From Phocoena phocoena (lineage: Eukaryota; Chordata; Mammalia; Artiodactyla; Phocoenidae), in assembly GCF_963924675.1 (NCBI RefSeq), contig NC_089235.1, positions 62,430,220-62,494,219 of the forward strand: a stretch of DNA of 64,000 nucleotides. Reading direction: 5' to 3'. The notes beneath the pieces were generated by a model. That model made no database searches. It was given only the letters and a program-made list of their open reading frames with translations, and was not told the origin of the DNA. A program made the translations under genes and the position numbers. Below are positions 36,889-48,918 of this stretch, piece after piece (within the stretch, counting starts at the first letter, position 1; the number at the start of each line of letters is the position of its first letter).

Positions 36889-39601
36889 GTAAGAATTCTT
36901 CTTTCGTTATTTGGTCTGTTCTTTACCGAAGTTTTCTAAAGTTATATTTAATTTTCCCTGAAAATGAAATGCTGTTTCACAAAACTCATGTCACAGATAA
37001 TTCATTGTGATGATGATGATGAAAATTAGAAAGAGATTAAGAAGGAGGTGTGTCTGAAATCAGCAGGACACGCTGACATACGCGGGGGGGAGCGACACAG
37101 CTCCACAGAGTGCCTTCTACAGAGTCCGGATGTTCCCAAATTTCAGGTTCACTGAAGCCTTTGGTGTCACAGTAATGTTTTTCATGGCACCCCTGAGCCC
37201 AAAGAAATACCTAACAATTCCATACATAAGGTCATTAGGTCCAAACATCTTCATAAGTCTTTACATCCTAACAACTCAGTAGCTGTATGAAAAAATGATA
37301 AACATAAATCGAAAATTTTAAATGATGAACTTTTTTTTGCGGAACACGGGCCTCTCACTGCTGTGGCCTCTCCCGTTGCGGGGCACAGGCTCCGGACGCG
37401 CAGGCTCAGCGGCCATGGCTCACGAGCCCAGCCGCTCCGCGGCATGTGGGATCTTCCCGGACCGGGGCACAAACCCGTGTCCCCTGCATCGGCAGGCGGA
37501 CTCTCAACCACTGCGCCACCAGGGAAGCCCAAACTTAGTTTTAAATAACCACAACTACTTACTAATGGGATGTGTGTGCCTGTGGAGAATGCACTATTTC
37601 TCATGTCTTGGAATCTGATCAGACATCACCATTCTCACTTCTTTTTCCACATTGATTTTCCCCCATGGTACTTGCTTTCCTTCATAGCTACTGCTGAAAA
37701 ACCAGATTTGCAAATATATGACATCAAAAATCTAGTGTTGAAACTGTGAACTCCCTTGAGCTAGTCATTCATATGAAGTCCAATGGGTGCCAAATATTGC
37801 TGTTTCTCTTAATTCTTTTAAACACTCAGAGTGCCCCTGTGAGTTTGCTGTACTGCCCCAGGCCATCTTTCCACACAGTTTGGGAATCATAGTCATGATC
37901 TATAGAACCTATGCAAGGCTGCTAGAAAAATAAACTTTTCCTCATTATTAATACCAAGTGTAATTCACAGGGAGGGGGTACCTGTATATATAAAGACAGA
38001 TTGTTCATAGCTAAGGATCTTTAGGACCAGTGAGCTGAAATGTTGACCCCGTTATGGTTGGACAGGCATCATATCTTAAGAATTCAACTGGGAGAATGGG
38101 CATGGGGAAGACTTTATCAAGTCTAAAAGATTTGCTTTTTTTAAGACCTGACACCAGATCACATCATCTGTTGCAGGCAGTAAATTCATGGTGACTATGT
38201 TTAAGAAGGAAATAACTTTTTTTTTCATCAAAATAAGTTTCCATTAAACTGTGGTGAGGAATTACATCAGAGACACTGTGATGTTATGCTTACGGGCAGG
38301 TGGATTGGAAACTGTGAAGGGAAACACTCAGAATCTTATGGAAGATGTGATCACCACATCTCCTAGGAAGGGCCCAGCCCTTCTCAAAACTTTCCTTTGA
38401 ATTTCTATCACTGAAGATGTGTAAATCCCGTGGTAGAAATACATGGATGGAGACACAGTCAACAGCCATGGCGAAACCATTCCCGAGTCTGTGGTCATAG
38501 GAGGTCTGCTGTCAGCCTAATGTGGGGGGATCTTTCAGGATACTTAAGTTTGTATTTCACTCAAGCTGCCCAAGATATCAGGCCAGATATGTTAGCAGGG
38601 TTTTTGTCCTGTAATGAGCTGAAACTTTTAACTATCGTCCAACATTTAGCGAGAAGCATATAAAGGCTCTTTGCTCAAAATTTTTGGGTTTCTGTTGTGA
38701 ATATTTCAGAGACTGAGATTATTTTCATCTTGATAATTTAATTATCATCTGTGCTCTATTCAGCTCTAACGTTACATTTCCCCAAGGTCTTAGAAAATGA
38801 AGCTCACTTTCTCTCTATCCAAAGGGACAGATGAACCCTTCAAAGTTCTGTAGTTTCTTATCCCAGGGAAGACTTCTTTTTAGCTGCTACTCCAAATGTG
38901 ACATTCACAAATCATTCAATAGCCCTTAGCAAGTGCTCTGTCTTGGTTTACACTCCAGTAACTCATTCAGATACATTCAGCCTGGTATTCATCATCTATC
39001 TTGTAGTGTTACCTGGCAGCAAAATTCTCCAAGAGGAAATGACCTCCTATCCCAAAGCTTTAGATTGATGCTGTGATGTTTTCTTACTTTCAGTTACAGA
39101 AGGTGAGCAGTAGTTAAAATTGTTACAGGGATGATGTGTTTAAGCACTGTTTTTGTTTTCTTTTGTGTCTTTGTTTTAGTGTAGATGCAGTTGTTTTGAT
39201 GGACCATTCCAACAAGTTTTCTTTTATCCTTTGAAATGGAAAAAAATGTTGTAACACAAAGGAAGTGTTCAGGACCTTTAGTGCATAGAGTACTACTCCT
39301 CCAACTGAATTAAATAGTAACCAGAATTTTTTTTTTTGCACCCGCTTCTGCCTTTCTTTCTTCACCTGGATTCCCAAGCTCGTTTTATCAACATCCTTTG
39401 ATAATAATGATGATCCAGAGAGCCATTCATTGTTTCTTTCAAGAAAAGATTTTGTGGTCAGAAGAGAATATTCTCTGCCTTTCTAGACTAATGCTCACTT
39501 ACTAATTTTTTTGAAGTGTCTTAAAGTGTTTTCTTTGAGTCCATAAAGCCATTTGTATAGACCATCTTGTTAATAGTTATGCTATTTCTTTTTCTCCTCA
39601 G
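36889..39601 (+). other. COL14A1 intron j-k (2.7 kb)
   Basis: Contains one antisense SINE (about 37329-37530), a GAT-repeat run (about 37009-37021) and a short G run (37083-37091). The remainder, 37531-39601, shows no repeat or gene I recognise. Confidence 0.6.
37329..37530 (-). mobile_element. CHR-2-type SINE, antisense
   Basis: Full-length body from the T run to gccaccagggaagccc. The target duplication is not obvious (taaatgatgaac versus aaacttagttttaaa). In a COL14A1 intron, opposite to the gene. Confidence 0.92.
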
Positions 39602-39688
39602 AGGGATGAAGAGACCTGCCCAGAGCTTCCACATTCCTGCTCCTGTTCTGAAATCAATAAAGGGGCTCTGGGACCAGCAGGCCCACCG
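39602..39688 (+). CDS. COL14A1: COL14A1 exon k: Cys-rich hinge and start of collagen helix
   Basis: 87 bp, 29 codons, residues 414-442. C419, C426 and C428 lie just before the first Gly-X-Y triplet at G434. In FACIT chains cysteines next to the helix help link the three chains. The exon ends GPAGPP, the first triplets of the collagenous domain. Acceptor ctcag, donor gtaagt. Confidence 0.92.
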
Positions 39689-39714
39689 GTAAGTATTGCC
39701 TAGTTTGAACTTAA

Positions 39715-39925
39715 ATTGTTCTTTAATATTTATAACTATCACTTGTTGCATGTCTGTGCCCATCACTGTGCTAAATACTCACTTAATCCTACAAGCAAAC
39801 TGAAGCACAGAGAGGTCAAGTAACTTGCCTAAAGAACACAGCTTGGAGGAGCTGCTCTTCAAATCCAGGTCTCCGTGACTCCTATAGATGATGCTCTTAA
39901 CTGCTGCGCCACACTATGTCTCACA
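39715..39925 (+). repeat. MIR SINE, sense, 30 bp after exon k
   Basis: 'gtgctaaatactcacttaat', 'agagaggtcaagtaacttgc' and 'cttaactgctgcgccacact' are in MIR order. Confidence 0.8.
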
Positions 39926-40139
39926 GTGCTATCTATTCAGAATCTTCCCTTTGAAGTCCTGTGGCTTATTTTCAGTGTGAATGTTGCCAACATTGGCCCC
40001 CTGCTTGTTGCTGTAAGATTTGCATACATCCCCTCTGCCCATTCTATATCAACATTGATAGTGAAGGGAGGTTTTTCAAAATCACTAGGAAAAGTATCCT
40101 ATGTGAGCATGAAGTTCTCCATTACTGACTGGAACTTCA

Positions 40140-40242
40140 TACAGAAAAGAAGGGGGCGGGGAAAGGGGAGAGGAAGGAAAAAGGAAGGAAAGGGGAGAGG
40201 AAGAGAGGAAAGGAGCGAGAGAGGGAAAGAGAGGGAGAAAGA
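40140..40242 (+). repeat. Purine-rich low-complexity tract
   Basis: About 100 bp of almost pure G and A (gggga, gaaa and ggaa units), with only scattered cytosines. It encodes nothing convincing; the frames through it are Gly/Arg/Lys/Glu-rich by composition alone. Confidence 0.9.
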
Positions 40243-40486
40243 ACACATTTTTTTCTTATAAACATATATATATATATAGATTCATACATGTAAACGTACA
40301 TGTAAAAAGTAAACATAACCTTTTCTCGTTTGGTCAAATACTACAAAATGAAGGGTTTTTATTGTTGGTGCTGATGTTAATTTGCAAAATCATGCTAATT
40401 TATATCATATTTCACTCAAAGAAGACATTTAAAAATTCTTAGCCTAGGTTGGTTAACTGTCTATATATCTCTACAAATAGGTCTTT

Positions 40487-40615
40487 AAAAATTTTTTTAT
40501 ACAATTTTAAAGGTTACTTTCCATTTACAGTTATTATAAAATACTGACTATATTCCCTGCGTTGTACAATATATCCTTGAGTCTATCTTACACCCAATAG
40601 GCAAGAAAATATTTT
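40487..40615 (-). repeat. L1 3'-UTR scrap, antisense
   Basis: 'ttattataaaatactgacta', then 'cgttgtacaatatatccttg', resembles the same L1 3' end as at 35495. Decayed. Confidence 0.55.
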
Positions 40616-41439
40616 TTAAAAATATAAAATGTATATAATTGCACTCTCTGCGTCTTTGAATTGACCGTGATAGATCTTTCGTAATAAGTCTAAATACTTA
40701 TGTCTAACCTGCTAACCTGGGGTTATCAGCGTTTCTTTAAGATAAGTATGATATAGCTGGTCTTTGGTTAGGAAGTGGCAAATATATCAAGGCAGAAGGA
40801 CAAAGAAAACAGGGAGAAGATGCAGGAGCACATGAAATCCAGACCTTGCAGGAGGAATGTTCTGAGGCGGACCTGTGCTTACACGTGGCTTGCTGTTGGC
40901 AACCGGTGCAGTCAGCACGCATGTGTAGATACCCCTCGCTGACAGCTGGCGTGCAGCATGGACATTTGCTCCAGGTCGGCCCCACCAGCATAGTTTGTCT
41001 TCATTTGTGTAGCACACTTACCGAACTGAACAAAAAGAAAGAGAACCTGCTGAATGTACCTGGAATATATCCCATCAGTCTCTCCTTTATCTTTGGCACA
41101 TAGAACACTCTTTCAAGCTCCGGATGTAGACCCGAATATTGATACTTTTTTTTTTAACAAAAGACTCTTTATCCCAAAGAAGCAAATGTGGAGTTAATGG
41201 TAAAAGCATTAAATTTAAATAAGACTAGGTAAGTCATGGAGCCACTGTGAACCTCCATTTCCTCATGTATAAACAGCACCCACCTCTTGAACTGGTATTG
41301 TGAGGAATACACAGACTAATATGTATAAACATATTTTGTGCATTATAACTCATTGATCAGACGTAAGGAGTTGTCTTTAGTTTAATCTGGGAATTGAAAA
41401 CAAAGATTTATTTTCGACTGTGTGTGGCTTGCTTTTTTT

Positions 41440-42300
41440 CATCCCAAAGTATGTCTTTGAACGTTATCAAGGTTAATCACATTGTTTAGTTCATTCGTTG
41501 TACCTTCTGTAAGGAATTCCACTATATAAACAAGAGTTTATTGACCCATTACTGTGGAGTATTTTCCTACTACAGTATCATTACAGTGAATGTCCTTTGT
41601 ATGTCTCTTTGCAGGCTTGAGTAAGTGCTCTTGCAATAACACTTAGAATTAGGTTTGTTGGAGAAAAAAGAAGGTGCATGTTCAACTTCATGAAAAAACC
41701 CCAAATTGCTCTTCAAGGTAGTGGTCCCAATATCCTCTCCCACACACTCTGTATGAGAGGTCTAGTTGCCCTACCCCTCACCAGCACTGTCTGATGTTGC
41801 CAGATGTGAGAGCTTTCACTTACAATGACTATAAAACTCTGTCCTTGTTCTTTAAAATAGGACTTTCTCTCCCTGCTAGTGAGATGGGGCAGTTTTTTAT
41901 TTGTCTCTGAACCATTTGGATTTCTTCCTGTGTAAATACCCATTTATACAGTTTGCTGGGTTTTTGTTGTACAGTTTTTTCTCATTGATTTGTCAGTGGT
42001 TTTATGTATTTTGGACACTAATCCTTTATTAATGATATGGTTTGCAAATATCTTTTCCTGGTCTGTGACTTGCTTGTTGTTTGTGGCAAGGTATATTGTC
42101 TAGAAATTTTTATTCTAATGTAGTCAAATTTAATATTTCCGTGAGCTATTGTCTTTTATATTTTTCTTTATCCCTTCTTTCAGCCATGATTTCTTAGAAG
42201 CGTCTTTTAAAATTTCCAATCATGTGTGCAATTTTTACCTTTTATTATTGATGTATTCATTTATTGTACTTTTTCATGGAAGAGAGTCTGTAGACCCGTT
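41440..42300 (-). repeat. Ancient LINE-1 (L1M type), antisense
   Basis: Old L1 ORF2 C-terminal and 3' material in reverse: 'cactgtctgatgttgccaga', 'ttttgttgtacagttttttc', 'ttggacactaatcctttatt' and 'gtctgtgacttgcttgttgt' are in the known L1M antisense order. It may continue, decayed, to about 43300. Confidence 0.7.
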
Positions 42301-42859
42301 CTTTGACATTTGTTGATTCTATAACATTCGCTCTGTGTCCTTTTGTCAGGTTTTACAGATGTTGCACGTATGCTTTAGCAGAATGTTTGTTCTCTAATTA
42401 TGGAGTTCAGAATTCTAAATATAACTATTCGGCGAATCAAATTGTATTCTTAGAATCTTCTTTACCTGCCTTAATTCTTTATCTTTCAATTACTAAGGGA
42501 GTTGTTTAAAATCTTCCCCACCTTTGTCAAGTTGTTTGTAAACCTGTATTATATCCTGATATTGTGTTATAAGGTACAAAAAAATTTACAACAATTATCT
42601 TTCTAGTGATTTGCTGTGTCAACATTTCTCTTTTGGATTATTTTCCTGGTATATGTTTGCTTCATCCTTTTAATTTCAAGCTTTCTATGTCTTTATATTT
42701 AAGATGCGTCCCTTTAAATAGCATATGCCAGGATTTTGTTTTTAATCTGGTTTTACAGCATTTTTAGAGTTTAGTCCATTCTATTGTTTGTAATAATTAA
42801 CCTATTTAGGTTTATATTCCTATATCTGTCATCTCAATTTTTGCTTTCTAATTGTGTGC

Positions 42860-42908
<49 letters not shown>

Positions 42909-43362
42909 ACTCTTACAAACAATATGTATATAACCCTTTTCAAACCTTTTGGTCATTTGTATAGTCTCTTCTATTTTTGTAACACTTCCAAAACAATTTT
43001 TTCTTTAATATTCAATATGGTTTACATTATTTATCTGATAATTTCAATACCTGTAATGTATGTGGCTCTGATGCTGCATTTGTTTTGTTGCTGATTTTAC
43101 TTGTGCTATCTTGTTTCCACATGTACCTTGTGATTTTTTGGGGGGTGTATATTTGTGTTTGCATTACTCGAAATTTTATCTCTGGGAATCTTTTGAGCCC
43201 GAGATTGATCTGTATTTTTCGAAAGAATATATGTGTCTGCTTCTGGTGAGCTCCTAGGTGTACGATCAGCTGAAAACCACCTTAAAAGTTTGACTTTGGG
43301 GTTTTATTTGACTCTCAAAGGCAGTGTAAATTCTCGTCCCTCGATTGTATGAGCATCAGTTT
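42300..43362 (+). other. Intron k-l, AT-rich stretch
   Basis: Possibly an extension of the antisense L1M. Contains the (TG)n microsatellite at about 42865-42904. No gene recognised. Confidence 0.4.
42865..42904. repeat. (TG)n microsatellite
   Basis: About 20 uninterrupted tg units. Confidence 0.95.
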
Positions 43363-43375
43363 CTGGGTAATATTT

Positions 43376-43567
43376 TTTTTTTTTTTTTTTGCGGTGCGCG
43401 GGCCTCTCACTGTTGTGACCTCTCCCGTTGCGGAGCGCAGGCTCAGCAGCCATGGCTCACAGGCCCAGCCGCTCCATGGCATGTGGGATCTTCCCAGACT
43501 AGGACACGAACCCGCGTCCTCTGCATCGGCGGGGGGACTCTCAACCACTACGCCACCAGGGAAGCCC
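43376..43567 (-). mobile_element. CHR-2-type SINE, antisense, short internal deletion
   Basis: Perfect 13-bp target duplication ctgggtaatattt at 43363-43375 and 43568-43580. The body lacks the 'ctccggacgcg' segment present in the other copies. Confidence 0.94.
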
Positions 43568-43580
43568 CTGGGTAATATTT

Positions 43581-44548
43581 CTTAGTGGAGACATTTACTA
43601 CCCCTCCCATAGCTAAAGTGGAAAAAACATCTTGATCCTCCACCTGCTACTGAGACTTTTTGTTGTTGTTCTAGCTCATTCAGAGGGCAGCCTTTCAAGT
43701 TCCTCAGCTTTAAAGGATGTTTCATATTCTATGCTTCCTCCACTTCTCATAGGTCCCAGTTCACATTTCATTGCCTTGTGTGGGCTATAAAATACACATT
43801 TTCCAGCAAACCCACAAGCATCTTCCCCTTCCTCCCCCAAGGCAGCCTCAGTGTACGTGCCTGCTGCTCTGGTGTTTTGTTTCTTCTTCATTCCTAGTAT
43901 TTAAGGTTTCAGTTCTCTTAATTAGAATAATGTTTATTTTATTTTAAGTAGCATTAATAAGCTTTTTTAGCTGGAGGGTTATCAAGTTTTTTCATCTGCA
44001 GTGCTGCTGGAACAAGTTACAAAATATTTACATATGACCTAAGAGTCAAACTTCATAATGAGAAAAAAAGCAGCAGAGAAGTAAAAGAGAAGGGTTGAGT
44101 TCTGACTTGGAGAGAAAGAGAGGTGAAACAGAAAAGCTACTGACATTTTCAAATATTTAAAGTATAATAAACCATTGAAGAAATAGTATCCTAAACAATA
44201 TGCAATAAACCCCATCTGATGATTTAACATAGTCGTGATTATTTTCTCACTCAAGAATTTACACAGTGCTATTACGTGCCAATAAAACTCTAGAATAGGA
44301 AGCCATGGGTGAAAGAACCATATTTCTTTTGCCTAGACTAACCCTTTCTTATTAAAAGGATAGAAGTTTATATCCACAAACATTTGTTGAATTCTTGTCA
44401 TCTACTCCATGATAAGGTTTAGGGGTAAGGTGGAAAATAAGAAGTATAAAAAGGTTCCTGGATTTATAGACATGGTACATCGTGTATGGATATCTGTGAG
44501 CCAAATTGCCACATTTGGACAAAACCTTCAGTTAAAAACCAATCATTT
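43581..44548 (+). other. Intron k-l, middle part
   Basis: Includes a probable antisense L2 3' scrap (about 44375-44460, 'aaacatttgttgaattcttg'). Otherwise nothing recognised. Confidence 0.5.
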
Positions 44549-44722
44549 GGGGCTTCCCTGGTGGCGCAGTGGTTGAGAGTCTGCCTGCCAATGCAGGGCA
44601 CGTGGGTTCGTGCCCCGGTCCAGGAGGATCCCACATGCACGCAGAGCGGCTGGGCCCATGAGCCATGGCCACACAACAGGGAGAAGCCCGCATACCGCAA
44701 AACAAACAAACAAACAAACCAA
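44549..44722 (+). mobile_element. CHR-2-type SINE, sense, internally deleted
   Basis: Starts ggggcttccctggtggcgca; the 'gctgagcctgcgcgtccgga' stretch is missing, and it ends in a (CAAA)n tail. Target duplication around aaaaaccaatcattt (44534-44548), with one mismatch on the right (ending 44737). Confidence 0.93.
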
Positions 44723-45199
44723 AAAAAACAATCATTTAAGATGAGCAAACAAAATTAAAGAGGTGTGCCAGAATGGGTATGTTAATTGGGATGCATTGGG
44801 CTTGTTGCAAGAAACAGAAAATTTGACTAACACAGTGGTGTAAATCATTGGGGCATTTGGACATTTATCATTTGCTCAACAAAAGACCTAAAGGTAGATG
44901 ATCCTAAGCAAATATGGCTGCTCAGCAACTTTATCAAGACCCAAGCTTGTTCCAGTTTCCAAATATGCTTTCCTTAGGCTTGTGGCTTCTTGATCAAATT
45001 GGCGCAAACCAGTTAACATGACCATTCCTGGTTTCAAAGGAGGCTGAGCAAGCAAATCTGTCTTTATAGCTGGAAAAATGAAAGGAGTCAGAAAAGACTC
45101 TTTGATAGTCAACCAACCGTGTCTGCCACAGTTGGGAAAAACGTTTGCATCACCTATAACAGTTAAAGATGTAGCATCCAAATATATGAAGAATTCTGT

Positions 45200-45758
45200 A
45201 CGTTAAAGAGAAGAAGACTTGTAACCCAATAGAAAACTGGGTGAAGTATATAAATTGTTAGTTGTATTGAAATAAAATGTAAATGGACAAATGTTATGAA
45301 AAGATGCTCAATCACAGTAGTTTTAAGGGAAATAAAAATTAAAATAGGAGTAAGGTATTGTTTTTACGAGTCAGGTTCATAAAAATGCAAAGTTTAACAA
45401 TATCAAGTGCTAATAAGGTTTAGAGAAGCAGAGACCCTCAGACTCTTAGCAGGTGAATAAATTGGCACAGTTTTTTTGGAGCACAATTTGGCAATATATC
45501 TGCCTATCCATTAAATTTCATTGAAAATTCTACTTGGTGATATGTTAGATATTAACATTTGTACTTAAATCTTAAAGTTTGTACTCCAGGCATGTATAAG
45601 GATGTTAATTGTAGTATCGTTTAGACAGCAACAAATTGTGGGCAAAACTCCTCCATTTCCAATAACGAAAGAATGGTTAAACAAACTATCCATTGTACAG
45701 ATAACTATGCAACTCATTTAGAATAAGTTGGTCATGTTATGGAAAAACATATTAACTC
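45200..45758 (+). repeat. Ancient LINE-1 (L1M type), sense, split by a SINE
   Basis: 'aagatgctcaatcacagtag', 'ataaattggcacagtttttt' and 'gaatggttaaacaaactatc' are decayed L1 ORF2 C-terminal and 3' blocks in sense order. It may resume after the SINE. Confidence 0.65.
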
Positions 45759-45771
45759 AAAAATATATGTA

Positions 45772-45961
45772 GAGCTTCCCTGGTGGCGCAGTGGTTGAGA
45801 GTCCGCCTGCCGATGCAGGGGACACAGGTTCGTGCCCCGGTCCGGGAAGATCTCACATGCCGCGGAGCGGCTGGGCCCGTGAGCCATGGCCGCTGGGGCT
45901 GCGCGTCCGGAGCCTGTGCTCCGCAACGGGAGAGGCCACAACAGTGAGAGGCCCTCGTACC

Positions 45962-45990
<29 letters not shown>
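45772..45990 (+). mobile_element. CHR-2-type SINE, sense, long poly(A)
   Basis: Full-length copy with an A run of about 28 bases. Target duplication aaaaatatatgta at 45759-45771 and again at the end of the A run, to 46000. Confidence 0.95.
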
Positions 45991-45996
<6 letters not shown>

Positions 45997-46000
45997 TGTA

Positions 46001-47296
46001 AAGTGTTATGTCACATATGCAATCTATATATATCAAAGAATACCACAAAAACACTAATAATAGGTAATATTTTCTATAGATACACATACATAAAACACAA
46101 TTTTTTAATTGTTTTTTAAAAGTCTGGAAGGTAAGCAACCAACTAATATTGATGGGGGCAGGGGAGTGAATGTAATTGCTAAACTGGAAGAAGCCTTAAC
46201 TATCACCTGATCCAGTCTTTTCCCAAGTGATGCAGGTGTTTTCCTGATGGTACACAAAATGATTTTCAGTAGTCATGGACATAGCAAGAAATCAACTGGA
46301 CTCACATAGTGAGAAAGCTATTCCATTTTCAATGATCTTTTCATCCTTCTGCTCAAGTGAAAGCAATATTCTCAGACTGGTGCCCATATGACCCTTCTAA
46401 TACTTACCCATGCCCCTTTTTAGCAAAGAGCAAACCAATTGCTCACAGACTTCACTAGGAACAAAATCTAGCTAAATTTACCAACATTATTTATAGCATA
46501 TTTTTAGGTTTATCTTATATTCTTAGTAAGTATATAAGAATACTTATATACTTACTAAGACTTATATGCTTAAGTATATATATGTTTTTCCATCTACTAT
46601 AGTACATAATATTTGCTTTCAAAATAGATTTAAGTGAAATATGAGTCAATTAAAAAATATTCAGAGTATATTTGCATACATGTATGTACACATATACAAA
46701 GCATGTGTTTACAAAGAATGCATATACACATATATACATATTTATTATGTGTGTACATATGTATGTATGTATATAAAGAAAATGCTATTAAATAACAGTA
46801 CAGGCAGTGCATTAATATGACAAAAATTTTGAGGGGAAAATGCAAATACCTGAAGTTTCAGAAACACTAATGTAATTAGCTTTTTACGGTATAAATAAAG
46901 AAAATTAAATTGTTAGTGTTTTATATGCTTTTTACAATTTAATTAAATAATTTAATCTCAAAGTCTTGGTATAGGACACGCCTAATTTTAGATTAACAGT
47001 ATATTTTTATTATTTGCGTCATCAATAGCTGTACTCTTACACACTCAATTAAAAGATCCTGTAGCTTTTTGTTTTTTTAATTTAAAGGGATTTTGCATAG
47101 AACGTTTGCTCAGATTGTGCGATCATCAGCAGGAAAAGGTGAATCCGGGGGGTAGATTTCCCGTTCAGGATCGTGATGCACACACACCATTTTTATACAA
47201 AATGAGAATTACATAATCCATGTTATTAAGTAAAATGAATGAAATATATTGCTTTCAGATTTGTCTTTGTGCTAATACTTAACATCTGTTTGCCAG
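46001..47296 (+). other. Intron k-l, last part
   Basis: AT-rich. Holds a perfect palindrome (46522-46559) and a TATG/CATA-type low-complexity stretch (about 46672-46770). No gene or dated repeat recognised. Confidence 0.5.
46522..46559. repeat. Perfect 17-bp inverted repeat with 4-nt loop
   Basis: cttagtaagtatataag, then aata, then the exact reverse complement. Could form a 17-bp hairpin. Confidence 0.95.
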
Positions 47297-47350
47297 GGTG
47301 GTCCAGGACTCCGAGGACCAAAGGGCCAACAAGGTGACCTGGGCCCAAAG
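47297..47350 (+). CDS. COL14A1: COL14A1 exon l: 54-bp collagen exon
   Basis: A classic 54-bp collagen exon: 18 codons, six Gly-X-Y triplets, residues 443-460, GGPGLRGPKGQQGDLGPK. It starts with a complete Gly codon. Acceptor tgccag, donor gtaacg. The upstream intron is 7.6 kb. Confidence 0.93.
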
Positions 47351-48822
47351 GTAACGTTCTTTCTCCCTCTTCACATCGCTAGCCATAATATAATTTTGGA
47401 GTTAAGTAATATTCACCCTTCACAGTTTAAAGCTCCTTATGTTTTTATGAAAGTTGTGTTGAAGCCTTTTCCCTTATTCTTAGAAGCTTGTGTTTTCTCC
47501 TCAAAAAAAAATTTAGTAACTTAAGTGAAAAGAAAGGTTTCTGGGTCAGAAATAGAGTGTCAGTGTTCCAAGTGGTTTAGTTGCTTAGGCAGTTCTTGCT
47601 CATATATAGTCTTCTTTTCCTCTATCTGCAAAAAAGATGTATCGAGGGAGCACTGAATCACAACTAGGCAGCAGTCCTCCAGGTAATTTCTTAGGTTTTA
47701 GCCTCCTCCTTCTCCCCTCCCACCATGTACTGTATAATCAAACACACAGCTCTATTTTCCATTCTCACTGCCCAAGGCCACCAAATGTGGTGGTTCAGGT
47801 TGTACACTGTACAAAGGCACCAACTAAGAGGACCAAGTTGGTGCCAATCCATGTCAAGGCACACATTTCTCTACTTTGCACGAAGATGCCCTAAGGGATG
47901 GCAGAAGCCCAGCCACTAATTGAGTTCAGGCCCCATCATCCTGTACCTGGCTTTTGGCAAATCTAATTGTTCTTCTGGCTCCAGTGGCTTGATTTTTTGA
48001 TTGGTTCTTCACATCTGCCCCCAGATTCATTTCTTTAAAGTTATACTGGATCACATCATACTCTTAAAACCTGCAGTCATGTGTGATTGCATAGTATTTA
48101 TTCACGGAGAAGAGAACATGGCAATGTTGTTTTACTAGAAAATTGGAAACAAGTAGAGCAAGGTAAGAGCGAATGCGGAGGGTGGGGGCAGGCGTACAGG
48201 GGAGAAGTCAGTGAAAGAAGGCTGAAGATAATTAATCAGGTACTATGCAGCTCAAAACTCAGACCATAAGATATCTTCTTTTTTTGTTTTGTTTTATTTT
48301 TTGAGATTGTGACACATTTTCTCAGGCAGATACTTGATGTCTTGGCTCCATCTCATACACTACAAGGGAGGCAATGTCTTCAGTAAATGCAGACGAGTGC
48401 CCCAGAGATAGATAGTTCACAGTAGTGAAGGGGGAGAGACTATAGTTCGGCTGGATGGTGTGAACCTTCACAAACCAAGAGGGTAGTCTTGTATCACCTA
48501 TATCTTTTGGGTTTGTTGTGGAGTGTGGGCGTCTAGTTACTCACATAATTGGCACAATGTTCCTATTTATGTAAGCAAAAATAAATAAATGAAGTTGCAG
48601 CAACTACTGTGTGTTTACTCTTTTGGTTTACTGATGACACTTTGCCTGGGAGGTGGATCATCTGAGGCTTGGTGTCTTGTTATCCTATGAGTGTTTTATG
48701 TCTTAGGAAAAATCAGTTAATGAAATAAATTATAAATGCCGTAAGTAGAAATATCTGGGTAGCAGATATTTCTGGGTACCAGAGGGTTTAACTTACCTTT
48801 GGGATGACTTCTTGCCTTCCAG
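47351..48822 (+). other. COL14A1 intron l-m (1.5 kb)
   Basis: No repeat recognised with confidence; no gene. Confidence 0.5.
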
Positions 48823-48918
48823 GGACCAGATGGCCCTCGGGGTGAAACAGGCCCTCCGGGACCTCAGGGTCCTCCTGGACCCCAAGGACCAAGTGGTCTG
48901 TCCATTCAAGGAATGCCT
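48823..48918 (+). CDS. COL14A1: COL14A1 exon m: collagen exon with Gly-X-Y interruption
   Basis: 96 bp, 32 codons, residues 461-492. Eight regular triplets with [16 protein letters not shown] are followed by GLSIQ, a five-residue step (485-489) that breaks the Gly-X-Y register, and then GMP. The same GLSIQ-type break is part of the collagen XIV family sequence as I know it, so it is not a local mutation. Acceptor ttccag, donor gtgagt. Confidence 0.93.

Larger units (their letters stand above)
39926..41440 (+). other. Intron k-l, first part
   Basis: Apart from the purine tract and the L1 scrap, includes a probable MIR (about 41200-41345, 'aacctccatttcctcatgta'). No gene recognised in 40620-41200. 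Confidence 0.5.

Noticed and set aside
42852..43094. Val/Cys-rich short protein
   Set aside because: Produced by a (TG)n microsatellite.
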